Below are positions 8,931 to 18,670 of a stretch of DNA of 48,320 nt, one piece after another. Position 1 is the first letter of the stretch; each line of letters opens with the position of its first letter. Origin of the DNA: Bacteroidaceae bacterium (GTDB taxonomy: Bacteria; Bacteroidota; Bacteroidia; Bacteroidales; Bacteroidaceae); NCBI GenBank assembly GCA_017559845.1, contig JAFYQQ010000069.1, positions 1 through 48,320 on the forward strand, in the 5' to 3' direction. The notes beneath the pieces were generated by a model that saw only the letters and a program-made list of their open reading frames with translations, was not told where the DNA came from and searched no databases. Position numbers and translations under genes: made by a program.

Positions 8931-9382
8931 AAAGACAAGAACTGCAAGTGGCTGCATTGAAGAACGGTACAGTCATCGACCATATTCCCTCAGCAAAGGT
9001 TTTTGAAGTAATCAACCTGCTGCACCTATATTCTGTTGAAGCCCCAATTACCATCGGATACAATCTGAAAAGCGAGAAGATGGGTAACAAGGGCATCATC
9101 AAGGTGGCAGACAAATTCTTTTCTGATGAAGAGCTGAATCAGCTTTCAGTCATCACCCCCAACGTCACACTCTGCATTATCAGAGATTATGAAGTGGTGG
9201 AAAAGAAGACAGTAAGAATGCCAGAACTGCTAACCGGAATTGTAAAATGCCCCAACCCGAAATGTATAACCAATAATGAACCCATGAAGACACGCCTGCA
9301 CGTTTTAGACAAGGAACAAGGAATCCTGCAATGTCATTACTGCAACAAGGAAGTAAAAGTTGAAAATGTAAAATTAGTATAA
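8927..9382 (+). CDS. pyrI: aspartate carbamoyltransferase, regulatory subunit
   Basis: PyrI binds CTP/ATP through its N-terminal allosteric domain (1-100) and docks to PyrB through a C-terminal zinc domain. The four zinc ligands are visible as C108, C113, C136 and C139 (VKCPNPKC and QCHYCNKE). The 151-residue length is typical. With pyrB it should form the allosteric dodecamer. The start is fixed by the four-base overlap with pyrB. Confidence 0.97.
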   Translation: MKRQELQVAALKNGTVIDHIPSAKVFEVINLLHLYSVEAPITIGYNLKSEKMGNKGIIKVADKFFSDEELNQLSVITPNVTLCIIRDYEVVEKKTVRMPELLTGIVKCPNPKCITNNEPMKTRLHVLDKEQGILQCHYCNKEVKVENVKLV

Positions 9383-9396
9383 AATAAAACAAATCA

Positions 9397-10677
9397 ATGA
9401 ACAGAGACAATACTGTTTTTCAGTTGATTGAAAACGAGCATCAACGACAACTGCGTGGAATCGAACTCATTGCGAGTGAGAATTTTGTAAGCGACCAGGT
9501 AATGGAAGCTATGGGTTCATACCTAACAAACAAATACGCCGAGGGCTATCCCGGCAAAAGATATTATGGTGGTTGCCAGGTTGTAGACCAGGTAGAACAA
9601 CTCGCCATTGACAGAGTAAAGGAACTTTTCGGCGCCGAATACGCAAACGTACAGCCCCATAGCGGTGCTCAGGCAAACGCTGCTGTATTTTTGGCTGTGA
9701 TGAATCCTGGAGATACATTTATGGGACTTAACCTTGACCACGGCGGCCACCTCTCACACGGATCACTGGTAAATACCAGCGGACTCATCTACAAGCCTGT
9801 TGGTTACAACCTCAACAAGGAGACCGGACGTGTAGACTACGACGAAATGGAAAGACTTGCTTTGGAATGCAAGCCAAAGATGATTATTGGTGGAGGATCT
9901 GCATATAGCCGCGAATGGGACTATGTACGCATGAGAGAAATTGCCGACAAGGTTGGAGCCATTCTGATGATTGACATGGCACACCCCGCAGGACTTATTG
10001 CAGCAGGCGTGTTGGAAAATCCCGTAAAATATGCTCATATCGTAACAAGTACCACCCACAAAACCCTCAGAGGCCCCCGCGGTGGAATCATCCTTATGGG
10101 CAAAGACTTCCCCAACCCATGGGGAAAGACCACTCCAAAGGGCGAAGTAAAGATGATGTCTGCATTACTCAACAGCGCTGTCTTCCCTGGTATCCAGGGC
10201 GGACCTTTGGAACATGTAATCGCAGCCAAAGCCGTTGCTTTTGGAGAAGCGCTTCAGCCCGAATTCAAGGAGTGGGCAAAACAGGTCAAGGCCAACGCTG
10301 CCGTATTGGCAGATGAACTGACCAAGCGCGGATTCCACATCGTAAGCGGTGGTACAGACAACCACTCCATGTTGGTAGACTTGCGCAGCAAATATCCCGA
10401 ACTGACCGGTAAGGTTGCCGAGAAAGCACTTGTAGCAGCAGACCTCACCGTAAACAAGAACATGGTTCCATTCGATAGCCGTAGCGCATTCCAGACCAGC
10501 GGAATCCGTCTTGGAACTCCTGCCATCACCACACGCGGTGCAAAGGAAGACCTTATGGTCAAGATTGCAGAGTTTATCGAACGTGTGCTAAACGCTCCCG
10601 AGGATGAAACCGTCATTGCACAGGTTCGTAGCGAGGTTAACGAGATAATGAAAGACTACCCCTTGTTTGCTTACTAA
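9397..10677 (+). CDS. glyA: serine hydroxymethyltransferase
   Basis: GlyA interconverts serine and glycine while charging tetrahydrofolate with a one-carbon unit, feeding purine and thymidylate synthesis. The PLP lysine is K222 in [14 protein letters not shown], with DMAHPAGL (D193, H196) holding the cofactor ring. [13 protein letters not shown] (48-60) is the substrate loop. The 426-residue length is normal. It lies 14 bases after pyrI with no terminator between, so it is probably co-transcribed; the link would be nucleotide synthesis. A hairpin with a T run follows. Confidence 0.97.
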   Translation: MNRDNTVFQLIENEHQRQLRGIELIASENFVSDQVMEAMGSYLTNKYAEGYPGKRYYGGCQVVDQVEQLAIDRVKELFGAEYANVQPHSGAQANAAVFLAVMNPGDTFMGLNLDHGGHLSHGSLVNTSGLIYKPVGYNLNKETGRVDYDEMERLALECKPKMIIGGGSAYSREWDYVRMREIADKVGAILMIDMAHPAGLIAAGVLENPVKYAHIVTSTTHKTLRGPRGGIILMGKDFPNPWGKTTPKGEVKMMSALLNSAVFPGIQGGPLEHVIAAKAVAFGEALQPEFKEWAKQVKANAAVLADELTKRGFHIVSGGTDNHSMLVDLRSKYPELTGKVAEKALVAADLTVNKNMVPFDSRSAFQTSGIRLGTPAITTRGAKEDLMVKIAEFIERVLNAPEDETVIAQVRSEVNEIMKDYPLFAY

Positions 10678-10706
10678 TATCCAGTAACAAATAATCAACC
10701 CATAAG

Positions 10707-10745
10707 CAGGCCAAGACAAAACAAATCTTGGTCTGTTTTCTTTTT
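10707..10745 (+). terminator. intrinsic terminator after glyA
   Basis: CAGGCCAAGA pairs with TCTTGGTCTG around a CAAAACAAA loop (one G-T pair), followed by TTTTCTTTTT. It ends the pyrBI-glyA transcript. Confidence 0.8.
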
Positions 10746-10765
10746 ATAGACAACTGTATATGGAC

Positions 10766-10797
10766 AAAAAAAGAGGCTAACAATTCATTGCAGCCTC
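10766..10797 (-). terminator. intrinsic terminator of the gyrA-TPR transcript
   Basis: On the minus strand GAGGCT...AGCCTC encloses a short loop and runs into TTTTTTT, 22 bases after the stop of the gene ending at 10820. Confidence 0.75.
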
Positions 10798-10819
10798 ATT
10801 TTCGATTATACGCTTAATG

Positions 10820-12067
10820 TTATTTCATTTTCTTTAATACCGCATCAATCTCATCAAACTCCTTACCCATATTAAGGTTGAGATAAATTCTATATAGCGG
10901 AGAAGCCCAGCGAGCGGAATTTTCTGGTTGAAGTTGTCGTACTTTTTCCATGCATGGACGTGCAGACTGATAAAGGCTTTGAATGACGCGTCGGTCCTCT
11001 ATACACTTCGGATCTTTCAAATCGTTGCAAGCGTCTTGTTGAGCAATAAGAGCAAGGTTACAAAAAGATAGACCTTTATTATAATATGCATCGGCATAAT
11101 TCTTATCGCGTATTATACACGAGTCACTAAATTGAATGCAGTTCTGGTAGTCTTCCTTACCCAAAGACAACAAACTCTTGGCATACCAAAAAAGGGGCTT
11201 CTCATGATGCACATCCAACAACGAATCAGCCAGCGCCAATCCTTGATCATATTGATGGTGTGTATTATACCAATCCAAAAGATTTAGAAAAAAATAATCA
11301 TGCTCGGGATATAGTTTCACACCTGTATTCAGTTCATTAAGCCAATTCTTTTCGTCGTTCTGCCAAACGTAGGTTCTGGCTTTGTACTCCTGCAAGACCG
11401 GCTTTTGCGCACTATCTGCCCATGCAATTGCCGCATCGATATAGCGACGTGTGTTAACGGGATTCTTAGCATTGTAAGCACAAATGGTTGCCCAATACGA
11501 CACGCGTGGAATTATGGTATCTTTGGGATTCCTATTCGTTTTCAGATAAGCATCCATATAATCAAAGGCAACAGGATACGCCTTTTTCTTCATTTGGAAG
11601 ATTCCGCCGTTGAGAAGATTTTTACGATGTTTCTTCATGAGAGAAGCCACATCTGACTGGTACTTTCTCTTTACCACTCCTTTAGCATTAGGTATCATAT
11701 CTACGCTATCACAACGCATCAGATGCTGATACATTTGAAGCGTTGTGGCGAAGAATGCCACTGTGTCATATTGCTGCTTCAAATAGGCATTTCGATTATG
11801 TACACCGTTAAGGTTTTGTTGAAGCAATGCCGCGGTATAATATATACGCGCACGGTCTTTATTATCCACATCCTCACGTGGAAGTGCGGCTAAGAGTCCC
11901 TTTTCTGCAGGATCGTGATTGTTACTGTTTTTCAAGGCCAGTTTAGCGGTTTTGAATAAGGTCCTCAATTTTACGGGCTGCTCTTTCTTGTCTTTCTTAT
12001 CGGCAGAACCAACAGAAAGGGAAAATGTGAAGAGCGCCAAAATAATCAAATATCTTTTCATTTCCAA
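10820..12067 (-). CDS. exported tetratricopeptide-repeat protein
   Basis: The 415-residue product starts with a signal peptide (KRYLIILALFTFSLSVGSA) without a lipobox cysteine, then a Lys-rich stretch and helical repeats recognisable as TPR (for example PLFWYAKSLLSLGKEDYQNC and NYADAYYNKGLSFCNLALIA). It should be periplasmic and act as a protein-binding scaffold; no catalytic motif is seen. Two starts are possible, MEMKRY at 12067 or MKRY at 12061. It is the last gene of the gyrA transcript and resembles its upstream neighbour (12141-13460) in layout, so the pair may be ancient paralogues. A strong hairpin separates the two. Confidence 0.8.
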   Translation of the reverse strand: MEMKRYLIILALFTFSLSVGSADKKDKKEQPVKLRTLFKTAKLALKNSNNHDPAEKGLLAALPREDVDNKDRARIYYTAALLQQNLNGVHNRNAYLKQQYDTVAFFATTLQMYQHLMRCDSVDMIPNAKGVVKRKYQSDVASLMKKHRKNLLNGGIFQMKKKAYPVAFDYMDAYLKTNRNPKDTIIPRVSYWATICAYNAKNPVNTRRYIDAAIAWADSAQKPVLQEYKARTYVWQNDEKNWLNELNTGVKLYPEHDYFFLNLLDWYNTHHQYDQGLALADSLLDVHHEKPLFWYAKSLLSLGKEDYQNCIQFSDSCIIRDKNYADAYYNKGLSFCNLALIAQQDACNDLKDPKCIEDRRVIQSLYQSARPCMEKVRQLQPENSARWASPLYRIYLNLNMGKEFDEIDAVLKKMK

Positions 12068-12090
12068 CTTCTTTACCTCATTATATATAT

Positions 12091-12119
12091 TGTGGGGCGA
12101 GATTCAGCCTCGCCCCACA
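12091..12119. other. perfect 11-base-pair GC-rich hairpin between two TPR genes
   Basis: TGTGGGGCGAG (12091-12101) and CTCGCCCCACA (12109-12119) form an exact stem with a seven-base loop. On the minus strand an A/T-rich stretch but no T run follows. It may be a weak terminator, an mRNA-stability hairpin that lowers expression of the distal gene, or a dispersed repeat. Confidence 0.8.
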
Positions 12120-12140
12120 TGAAATCAAATAAAATGTTTC

Positions 12141-13460
12141 TTAGAGCAACTTGTCCATCTCGGCAGCTTCAGCGGCCTTGCCTACTACAGTATAGCACTG
12201 CTTCAGCTCATAAGCCCATTTCTGAGGCTCATTGGGAGTAACTTCGCGAGCTTTCTCGAAGAAAGGAATTGCTTCGCCGAAGAGACCCTTGGTCTTCTCA
12301 AGAGCCTTCTGTGCCTCTGCACGGTTCTTGATGTTGCTGATAGTAGAGTTCAGATCGAGTGCCTGGCGATACTTGCACAGACCACACTGGTACCATGAGT
12401 CATACTGCTCGGGCTTGATTTCAGTACACTTCTTGTAATACTTCATGGCGTCATCATACTTTGAAGCCTGGAAGTAAACGAATGCACGCGCATAGTTGGC
12501 AATGTAAATGTCAGGGTTGTTTGCCAAAATTTCATCAGCGAACTTACCCATATCTTCGGGATTCTTCTTCTGATAGTAAGCAGACAAGATCTGAATATAA
12601 TCTTCGTTAGCAGCAGGATCCTTCAAGCAGATTTCACGAACCTTGGCAGCCCAAGTCAGAGTGTCACCCTGCTCCAGATATGACAGGATACGCACCTGGT
12701 TGGTTCCCTGAGCACCATCCTTAAAGGTTACAGCCAAGTCATAATACTTATCCATTTCCTTGTACTTCTTGGCTTGGTAAGCTGTCTGGAATGCATAATA
12801 AGCAATCTGATTGGGCTCAACGCTCAATTCAAACTGCTCTGCCACGATGGGGTAACGCTTGCCGTAATTCAATGCAATGTCATAAGCCTCCAAAGCGCTG
12901 TCAAAACGCTTGCAGTCACCTTCAAACTGAGCCGCATAAATATAATATACAGCACTCTTTGCCAAACTTGCCTGCTTGCCCTCGAGATATTTTACATTTC
13001 CGGTTTCGCCAGTCTTCTTCTCGGTATACTTCAACTCATTGTGCAAAGCGTCAGTAAGCACCTTCAGGTTGTTATAGTAGTTGGCGGTGTCAAGAGGCAG
13101 CTTTTGTGAAGCTGCTTCCAGATAAAGATTGTGAGGAAGTGTGGCCAAATCTGCACATAACTTATATCCTTCGCCCAACTTCTTCTCTTCTATATGACCA
13201 CTGGCGAGCGCCTTATTGATAAGATCCAAGCCCTTCTTACATTCTGTAAAAACCTCTTCAGCGGTTGCGGGCTTCTCTTTGTCCTGAACCTTCAGATAAA
13301 TGGCATCCTTTACCTTCAGAGCCTCATCCATTTGGGTTTTGGCTTCTTTCTTTGCTTCTTTCAAAGCCTTTGCCGCAGCCTTTGCTGCCGCTTTATCCGT
13401 TTGTGCTGTTGCACCGCCGGCAAGGATCAACAGAGCCAGCGAAAGGATTGTTTTTTTCAT
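12141..13460 (-). CDS. exported tetratricopeptide-repeat protein
   Basis: The 439-residue product has a signal peptide (KKTILSLALLILAGGATAQ) and then an Ala/Lys helix (AKAAAKALKEAKKEAKTQMD), followed by TPR-like helix pairs. The clearest are IANYARAFVYFQASKYDDAM with KYYKKCTEIKPEQYDSWYQC and the segment near 370-425. It probably acts in the periplasm as a scaffold. It begins 33 bases after gyrA on the same strand with no promoter visible between. I recall a TPR protein beside gyrA in other Bacteroidales, but cannot confirm it here. No enzymatic motif is present. Confidence 0.82.
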   Translation of the reverse strand: MKKTILSLALLILAGGATAQTDKAAAKAAAKALKEAKKEAKTQMDEALKVKDAIYLKVQDKEKPATAEEVFTECKKGLDLINKALASGHIEEKKLGEGYKLCADLATLPHNLYLEAASQKLPLDTANYYNNLKVLTDALHNELKYTEKKTGETGNVKYLEGKQASLAKSAVYYIYAAQFEGDCKRFDSALEAYDIALNYGKRYPIVAEQFELSVEPNQIAYYAFQTAYQAKKYKEMDKYYDLAVTFKDGAQGTNQVRILSYLEQGDTLTWAAKVREICLKDPAANEDYIQILSAYYQKKNPEDMGKFADEILANNPDIYIANYARAFVYFQASKYDDAMKYYKKCTEIKPEQYDSWYQCGLCKYRQALDLNSTISNIKNRAEAQKALEKTKGLFGEAIPFFEKAREVTPNEPQKWAYELKQCYTVVGKAAEAAEMDKLL

Positions 13461-13493
13461 ACGCTTGATTTTTATAGTTTTACATTAAATATT

Positions 13494-16004
13494 TTACTCT
13501 TCACTTGTTTCGTTTACATTATTCTCTTCGGTCTGAGATTCTTCAGCCTCCTTTTCATCATCGCGGGGAACCACGCAGACATGGCTAATCTGGTCGTTGC
13601 GCTTCTTCAGTTCAATAACCTTTGTACCCTGAGTATTGCGTCCGAGGTTGCGGATTTCATCAATGTGCATGCGAATGGCAGTACCGCTCTTATTGATAAT
13701 CATCAGGTCGTCTTCGTCCTTGACAACGAGCAGTGATACAACCTTACCCGTCTTGTCCGTAATGTTAAGTGTCTTCACACCCTTGGCATGACGTGATGTC
13801 TTGCGGTATTCATCCACATCGGTTCGTTTTCCGAATCCCTGGTCACTCAATACCAGAATGGTCTCGTTTTCCACATCGTTGATTACAGCCATTCCGATTA
13901 CTTCATCTTCAGAATCCGGATCAAGGACAAGGCTGCTTACACCAGTTGCGTTACGGCCCATGGTTCTTACCTGATCTTCATTGAATCTGATTGCACGTCC
14001 GTTTCGGTTTGCAATTACCACCTCGTTATGACCATTAGTCAGTGCCACACCGATTACGCGGTCATCCTCGCGAATGTTGATGGCAATGACACCATTTGTA
14101 CGGGGACGGCTATAGTCTGTCAGACAAGTCTTCTTGATAATACCATTCTTTGTGCAGAACAGCACGAAATGATTTTCGCAGAAGACTGGGTCTTGCAACT
14201 TGCGGATGCAAAGACAGGCATTCACCTTATCTCCGGGTTCAATCATCAGCATGTTCTGGATAGCACGTCCCTTATTGTTCTTCGCACCTTCGGGGATATC
14301 ATATACCTTCAGCCAATAGCAACGACCACGGTCTGTAAAGAACATCATGGTATTGTGCATGGTGGCTGGATAGATATGCTCTATGAAGTCATTGTCACGG
14401 GTTGCGCTTCCCTTCACACCAATGCCGCCACGTCCTTGAGCCTTAAACTCGGACAGAGGAGTACGCTTGATGTATCCCATATGACTTAGGGTAATGACCA
14501 CTTCGTCATCCGCATAGAAGTCCTCGGCATTGAATTCTTCTGCGCTGGGCATAATCTGAGTCTTGCGCTCGTCTCCAAACTTATCCTTCACTTCTTCCAG
14601 CTCATCCTTGATTACCTTGCGGCAAAGTTCGTCATCAGTTAGAATCTGGTTAAAGTACTTTATCTTTTCCTGCAGCTCGTCATATTCTGCATGCAATTTC
14701 TCCTGTTGCAGACCGGTGAGCTGACTCAGACGCATATCAACAATGGCCTTGGCCTGTATTTCATCCAAAGAGAAGCGCTGCATCAAGCCTTCCATAGCCA
14801 TCTGAGGCGTCTTGCTACCCTTGATGATACGCACAACCTCATCAATGTTGTCGCTTGCGATAATAAGTCCGGCCAAAATGTGCGCACGCTCTTCGGCCTT
14901 ACGCAAATCGTATTTTGTACGGCGGATAACCACCTCATGACGGTGTGCAACAAAGTTAGAGATGCAGTCGCGAAGAGTAAGCAGGCGGGGACGACCCTTG
15001 ACAAGCGCAATGCTGTTCACGCTGAAGCTGGTCTGGAGGGCAGACATCTTGAACAACTTGTTGAGCACAACGCGTGCATTGGCATCGCGTTTTACATCCA
15101 CAACAATGCGCATACCTTCTTTGTCCGACTCATCATTGACGTTGCTGATACCTTCAAGCTTCTTGTCTGCCACCATCTGGGCGATAGACTTGATCAGCTC
15201 GGCCTTATTTACGCCGTAAGGTATTTCAGTAACCACAATCTTGTCATGCTGGTCACCAGATTCAATATCAGCCTTGGCACGCAGTATGATTCGGCCTCGA
15301 CCGGTCTCGTATGCATCCTTTATACCCTGCAGACCCATGATATAGGCACCGGTGGGGAAGTCGGGACCCTTGACATATTGCATCAAGTCTTCGTTTTCAA
15401 GCTCGTTATTGTCAACGAAAGCCACACAGGCATCAATAACCTCGCTCAGGTTATGAGTGGGAATATTGGTAGCCATACCTACGGCAATACCGGTTGCTCC
15501 GTTAATCAAAAGGTTGGGTATGCGGGTTGGCATAACAGTGGGTTCCTTCAATGTATCATCGAAGTTGTTGGTCATATCCACCGTTTCCTTCTCCAGGTCT
15601 TCCATCATGGCCTCGCCCATCAAGCTCAATCGGGCCTCGGTATAACGCATGGCAGCAGGGCTGTCGCCGTCAATTGAACCAAAGTTACCCTGTCCGTCCA
15701 CAAGCGTATAGCGCATAGCCCATTCCTGTGCCATACGAACCAATGCACCGTAAACGCTGCTATCGCCATGGGGATGGTATTTACCCAACACTTCACCCAC
15801 AATACGCGCACACTTCTTGCTGGGACGGCTATGTAAATTGCCCAGTTCCTTCATTCCGAACAAAATTCGGCGGTGTACGGGCTTGAATCCGTCTCGTACA
15901 TCAGGCAAAGCACGAGCCACAATCACGCTCATCGAATAGTCGATATAGCTTTTTCTCATTTCATGCTCAATGTCAACCTTGATGATTCTTTCTTGATCTT
16001 CCAT
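13494..16004 (-). CDS. gyrA: DNA gyrase subunit A
   Basis: GyrA carries the breakage-reunion activity of gyrase and introduces negative supercoils with GyrB. Its length of 836 residues is usual. The catalytic tyrosine is Y121 in [10 protein letters not shown]. The quinolone-determining loop reads [19 protein letters not shown]82 equals E. coli Ser83, while G86 occupies the place of E. coli Asp87. The C-terminal beta-pinwheel includes the GyrA-box-like [10 protein letters not shown], and the protein ends in an acidic tail ([12 protein letters not shown]). Promoter elements lie 55-86 bases upstream, and two TPR genes follow on the transcript. Confidence 0.97.
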   Translation of the reverse strand: MEDQERIIKVDIEHEMRKSYIDYSMSVIVARALPDVRDGFKPVHRRILFGMKELGNLHSRPSKKCARIVGEVLGKYHPHGDSSVYGALVRMAQEWAMRYTLVDGQGNFGSIDGDSPAAMRYTEARLSLMGEAMMEDLEKETVDMTNNFDDTLKEPTVMPTRIPNLLINGATGIAVGMATNIPTHNLSEVIDACVAFVDNNELENEDLMQYVKGPDFPTGAYIMGLQGIKDAYETGRGRIILRAKADIESGDQHDKIVVTEIPYGVNKAELIKSIAQMVADKKLEGISNVNDESDKEGMRIVVDVKRDANARVVLNKLFKMSALQTSFSVNSIALVKGRPRLLTLRDCISNFVAHRHEVVIRRTKYDLRKAEERAHILAGLIIASDNIDEVVRIIKGSKTPQMAMEGLMQRFSLDEIQAKAIVDMRLSQLTGLQQEKLHAEYDELQEKIKYFNQILTDDELCRKVIKDELEEVKDKFGDERKTQIMPSAEEFNAEDFYADDEVVITLSHMGYIKRTPLSEFKAQGRGGIGVKGSATRDNDFIEHIYPATMHNTMMFFTDRGRCYWLKVYDIPEGAKNNKGRAIQNMLMIEPGDKVNACLCIRKLQDPVFCENHFVLFCTKNGIIKKTCLTDYSRPRTNGVIAINIREDDRVIGVALTNGHNEVVIANRNGRAIRFNEDQVRTMGRNATGVSSLVLDPDSEDEVIGMAVINDVENETILVLSDQGFGKRTDVDEYRKTSRHAKGVKTLNITDKTGKVVSLLVVKDEDDLMIINKSGTAIRMHIDEIRNLGRNTQGTKVIELKKRNDQISHVCVVPRDDEKEAEESQTEENNVNETSEE

Positions 16005-16058
16005 TAATAAAAAATTAGTTCTATACTTGCGATTTTACTTATTTACGCTATTTTGGCG

Positions 16059-16090
16059 CAAATTTAGCCAAATTTCGCGATATAAGCAAA
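16059..16090 (-). promoter_or_regulatory. gyrA promoter
   Basis: On the minus strand TTTG (16087-16090), a 20-base spacer and TAAATTTG (16059-16066) match the full Bacteroidetes consensus. A second TAAATTTG overlaps the -33 element (16087-16094), so two staggered starts are possible. Confidence 0.7.
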
Positions 16091-16229
16091 TTTATACCTT
16101 ATAAATAAATTGTTTTTTCACACTATTTAAAAGTGTGCCCAAGGCTTTTAACGCCGTTTTAGGAAGGCAAGGGCAATGTGTTTTTGAGAGCCTGCAGAAA
16201 ATGCCAAAAAAATGGTGAAAATTCAACTG

Positions 16230-16267
16230 CCTCGGGACATAAAACTTTTTTCCTCGGGAGGAAAAAA
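16230..16267. repeat. A/T-flanked palindrome element, CCTCGGGAGG type
   Basis: The segment holds CCTCGGGA (16230-16237), then a perfect 10-base-pair palindrome of T6-CCTC and GAGG-A6 around GG (16246-16267), then a degenerate CCTCC copy. The same design recurs at 32122-32160 and, with a CCAACTGG core, at 21581 and 44267. The surrounding gap, 16005-16405, has no gene; it also holds the gyrA promoter and the panD terminator. Confidence 0.65.
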
Positions 16268-16323
16268 AATCCACCTCCTTTGAAGGGGTTACAAAAACAC
16301 TGTATTTATACTACGTCAATGTC

Positions 16324-16371
16324 AAAAAAAAAGAAACAATTCCTCATACCGGCAAAGTATGGGAATTGTTT
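16324..16371 (-). terminator. intrinsic terminator after panD
   Basis: On the minus strand AAACAATTCC pairs with GGAATTGTTT, with an inner CATAC/GTATG stem, and a C-T9 run follows. It ends the panC-panD transcript. Confidence 0.8.
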
Positions 16372-16405
16372 ATAGCTGTATTTGTTTCTCAATGGGAGAT
16401 TGCCT

Positions 16406-16750
16406 TTAGACAATCTTATTGTTTTCGGGAAAAACAACTTTGGGGGCAAATGTCTTGGCTTCCTCAAAATCCATCAGCGCATAGGACATAATGATTATGG
16501 TATCACCCACTTGAACCTTTCGGGCAGCGGCACCATTCAGACAAATGCACCCGCTTCCTCTTTCTCCGCGAATGATATATGTCTCAAACCGCTCGCCGTT
16601 GTTGTTGTCCACAATCTGCACCTTCTCTCCTGCTATCAGCCCCGCAGCATCCATTAGGTCTTCGTCAATGGTTATGCTGCCCATATAGTTGAGATTGGCT
16701 TCGGTAACCTGCACACAATGCAGTTTCGACTTCAAAACTTCTATCATCAT
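16406..16750 (-). CDS. panD: aspartate 1-decarboxylase proenzyme
   Basis: PanD makes beta-alanine for pantothenate. It is a pyruvoyl enzyme that cleaves itself between Gly and Ser; here [10 protein letters not shown] carries the Gly-Ser site, and the serine is residue 25 if translation starts at MMIEVLKSK (16750), matching E. coli. Two residues upstream an in-frame ATG (16756, MTMMIEV) is also possible. [16 protein letters not shown] is the conserved second half of the active site. It follows the panC stop by a few bases and shares its transcript, so both halves of the pantothenate pathway are co-expressed. The terminator lies 35 bases downstream. Confidence 0.95.
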   Translation of the reverse strand: MMIEVLKSKLHCVQVTEANLNYMGSITIDEDLMDAAGLIAGEKVQIVDNNNGERFETYIIRGERGSGCICLNGAAARKVQVGDTIIIMSYALMDFEEAKTFAPKVVFPENNKIV

Positions 16751-16759
16751 TGTCATTCA

Positions 16760-17602
16760 CTATTTATATCGGATATGGTCAATCAAACGGATGGGCACTG
16801 CCCCGCAATAGACGGTAATGCAACCAACCACACTTTCCGCATCGTCCCAAGTGGAAACGTCTGCAAGGGTCAATCCGTCTACAATGCTGAAATACTGCAC
16901 CTTCAATCCTTCTATCGCATCAATTTCGCTGACAACAAAATCATGGGTCTCCGCTACGCTCATTTGCTTTTTACGGCTCTCTGACAATACGCGATAGATA
17001 TGGGCAGCGAGCTGACGCTCGTCATCGCTCAGCAATGTGTTTCTGCTGCTGCGTGCCAGTCCGCTCTCTTCGCGAATGACGGGACATGCTACGATATTGA
17101 TGTTCATCTTCAAATCTTCCACCATTCTGCGGATTACGCAAATCTGCTGGTAATCCTTTTCGCCAAAATAGGCGCGGTCTGGCTCCACATAGTCAAACAA
17201 CTTGCTCACTATCTGACACACACCGTTGAAATGGCCGGGGCGGAAGGCGCCTTCCATTACAGCGTCAGTGGGAGGATAGCTGAAGACTCTTGTATCGGGT
17301 TCGGGATAGACCTCTTCCACAGAGGGAGCGAAAACCACTTGCGCCCCACACTTCTCAAGCAGTTCGCAATCCGCTTCAAGGGTACGCGGATAACGCTCCA
17401 GGTCCTTCTTGTCGTTGAATTGAGTGGGGTTAAGAAATATGCTTACAACCGTAACGTCATTCTCCTTGACACTACGCTCGACCAAAGAGGCATGACCGGC
17501 ATGCAAGGCGCCCATCGTGGGCACCAGACCGACAGAATGACCCTGTTCACGTTCTCCGTTCAAACAGGCTTTCAATTCGGCTATTGTCTGGACTATCAAC
17601 AT
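16760..17602 (-). CDS. panC: pantothenate synthetase
   Basis: PanC joins pantoate and beta-alanine with ATP to form pantothenate. The nucleotidyltransferase motif VPTMGALHAGHASLV is at about 28-42 (HAGH is the HIGH-like signature). FLNPTQFNDKKDLERYPRT and FGEKDYQQ further mark the family. The 280-residue length is normal. It is the first gene of panC-panD. No strong -7 box was found; TTACTTTG at 17630-17637 (minus) is the best candidate. Confidence 0.96.
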   Translation of the reverse strand: MLIVQTIAELKACLNGEREQGHSVGLVPTMGALHAGHASLVERSVKENDVTVVSIFLNPTQFNDKKDLERYPRTLEADCELLEKCGAQVVFAPSVEEVYPEPDTRVFSYPPTDAVMEGAFRPGHFNGVCQIVSKLFDYVEPDRAYFGEKDYQQICVIRRMVEDLKMNINIVACPVIREESGLARSSRNTLLSDDERQLAAHIYRVLSESRKKQMSVAETHDFVVSEIDAIEGLKVQYFSIVDGLTLADVSTWDDAESVVGCITVYCGAVPIRLIDHIRYK

Positions 17603-17743
17603 AATTTAGATTTGTTATCAAAAACCGTGCAAAGTAACACAGATTTCCTTAAATGAAGAAACTTTTACGGCATTTCTGTGTCAAAAAAATATATTTATAC
17701 GGCTTTTCCAGCCAGATAAGACAATTTAATCCGAAAAAAGTTG

Positions 17744-17751
17744 TACTTTTG
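17744..17751 (+). promoter_or_regulatory. -7 promoter element of the GT5-DUF4270-capA genes
   Basis: TACTTTTG matches TAnnTTTG, 29 bases before the start of the gene at 17781. The -33 element is poor. Confidence 0.45.
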
Positions 17752-17780
17752 CAAATCAAAATAGAATTCAAGACAAAAGC

Positions 17781-18605
17781 ATGAAGGCAAAAAAGACATT
17801 ATTTGTAGCACAAGAAATGATTCCCTATGTACCCGAAACAGCGTTGGCGGCATGGGGACGCAAACTCCCTCAGTTGACCCAGGAAAGCGGTCGCGAGATA
17901 CGAACCTTTATGCCCAAATGGGGTATCATCAATGAACGACGCAACCAGCTGCACGAAGTTATCCGCCTCAGCGGAATGAACCTGGTAGTTGATGACACAG
18001 ACCATCCGCTCATCATCAAGGTGGCAAGCATAACCAGTGCCCGCATTCAGATTTACTTCATTGATAACGATGAATTCTTCACCAACCACCAGATGACATA
18101 CGACCAGGACGGAAACGAATATGCCACCAATGCCGAGCGTGCCTGCTTCTATGCCCACGGCGTGTTGGAAACCGTCAAGAAACTGCGTTGGGTTCCCGAG
18201 GTAATCCATTGCCAGGGATGGATAAGCAGTTTCATTCCCATGTTCATCAAGACCATCTATGCAGAAGAGCCCTGCTTCAGAGACTGCCGCACTGTCTATA
18301 CCCCCTCTCACCCCGAAATGTGCAGCCCTGTGCCCCAGAATATGGAGGGCATCCTCAACTTCAGCGGTGTGGGCGCCGAAAAGGCACTTGAGGGAATCAG
18401 CGACTGCGACAACATACAGATTCTGAATCACATGGGTATAAAGTGGGCCGACGGCACTGCCCTGCTTACCGCTGATGAGTCCTTGAAGCAACTGGCCGTA
18501 AAGTTCGGCAAACCCGTTCTTGACCCCAAGGAAGAAGCCGAATGGGGAACCGCATACCCCGAATTCTACGATTTGGTATGGTCACAAGCCAACGAAAACG
18601 AGTAA
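17781..18605 (+). CDS. glycogen/starch-synthase-like protein, GT5 N-terminal domain only
   Basis: The 274-residue protein matches the N-terminal Rossmann half of GT5 glycogen synthases: KTLFVAQEMIPYVPETALAAWGRKLP in place of the usual E.aP..K.GGLGDV..LP, and VPEVIHCQGWISSFIPMFIK in place of the DVVHAHDW block. The C-terminal GT-B half, which binds ADP-glucose, is absent and the stop is clean, so it is probably not a synthase by itself. The KxGGL lysine that contacts the donor is replaced. Short proteins of this kind are conserved in Bacteroidales, and a panC-adjacent place is one I recall. It may bind glucan or modulate another enzyme. It runs into the DUF4270 gene 65 bases later. Confidence 0.8.
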   Translation: MKAKKTLFVAQEMIPYVPETALAAWGRKLPQLTQESGREIRTFMPKWGIINERRNQLHEVIRLSGMNLVVDDTDHPLIIKVASITSARIQIYFIDNDEFFTNHQMTYDQDGNEYATNAERACFYAHGVLETVKKLRWVPEVIHCQGWISSFIPMFIKTIYAEEPCFRDCRTVYTPSHPEMCSPVPQNMEGILNFSGVGAEKALEGISDCDNIQILNHMGIKWADGTALLTADESLKQLAVKFGKPVLDPKEEAEWGTAYPEFYDLVWSQANENE

Positions 18606-18670
18606 CAGCCAAAACGATAGGATTTTCACTTTTATAACGCAACAAAATAACCACAGAGCGACCACTCCTC

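Noticed and set aside
17637..17681. 7-base inverted repeat ACACAGA/TCTGTGT upstream of panC
   Set aside because: Short and widely spaced with no clear promoter relation; not strong enough to list.
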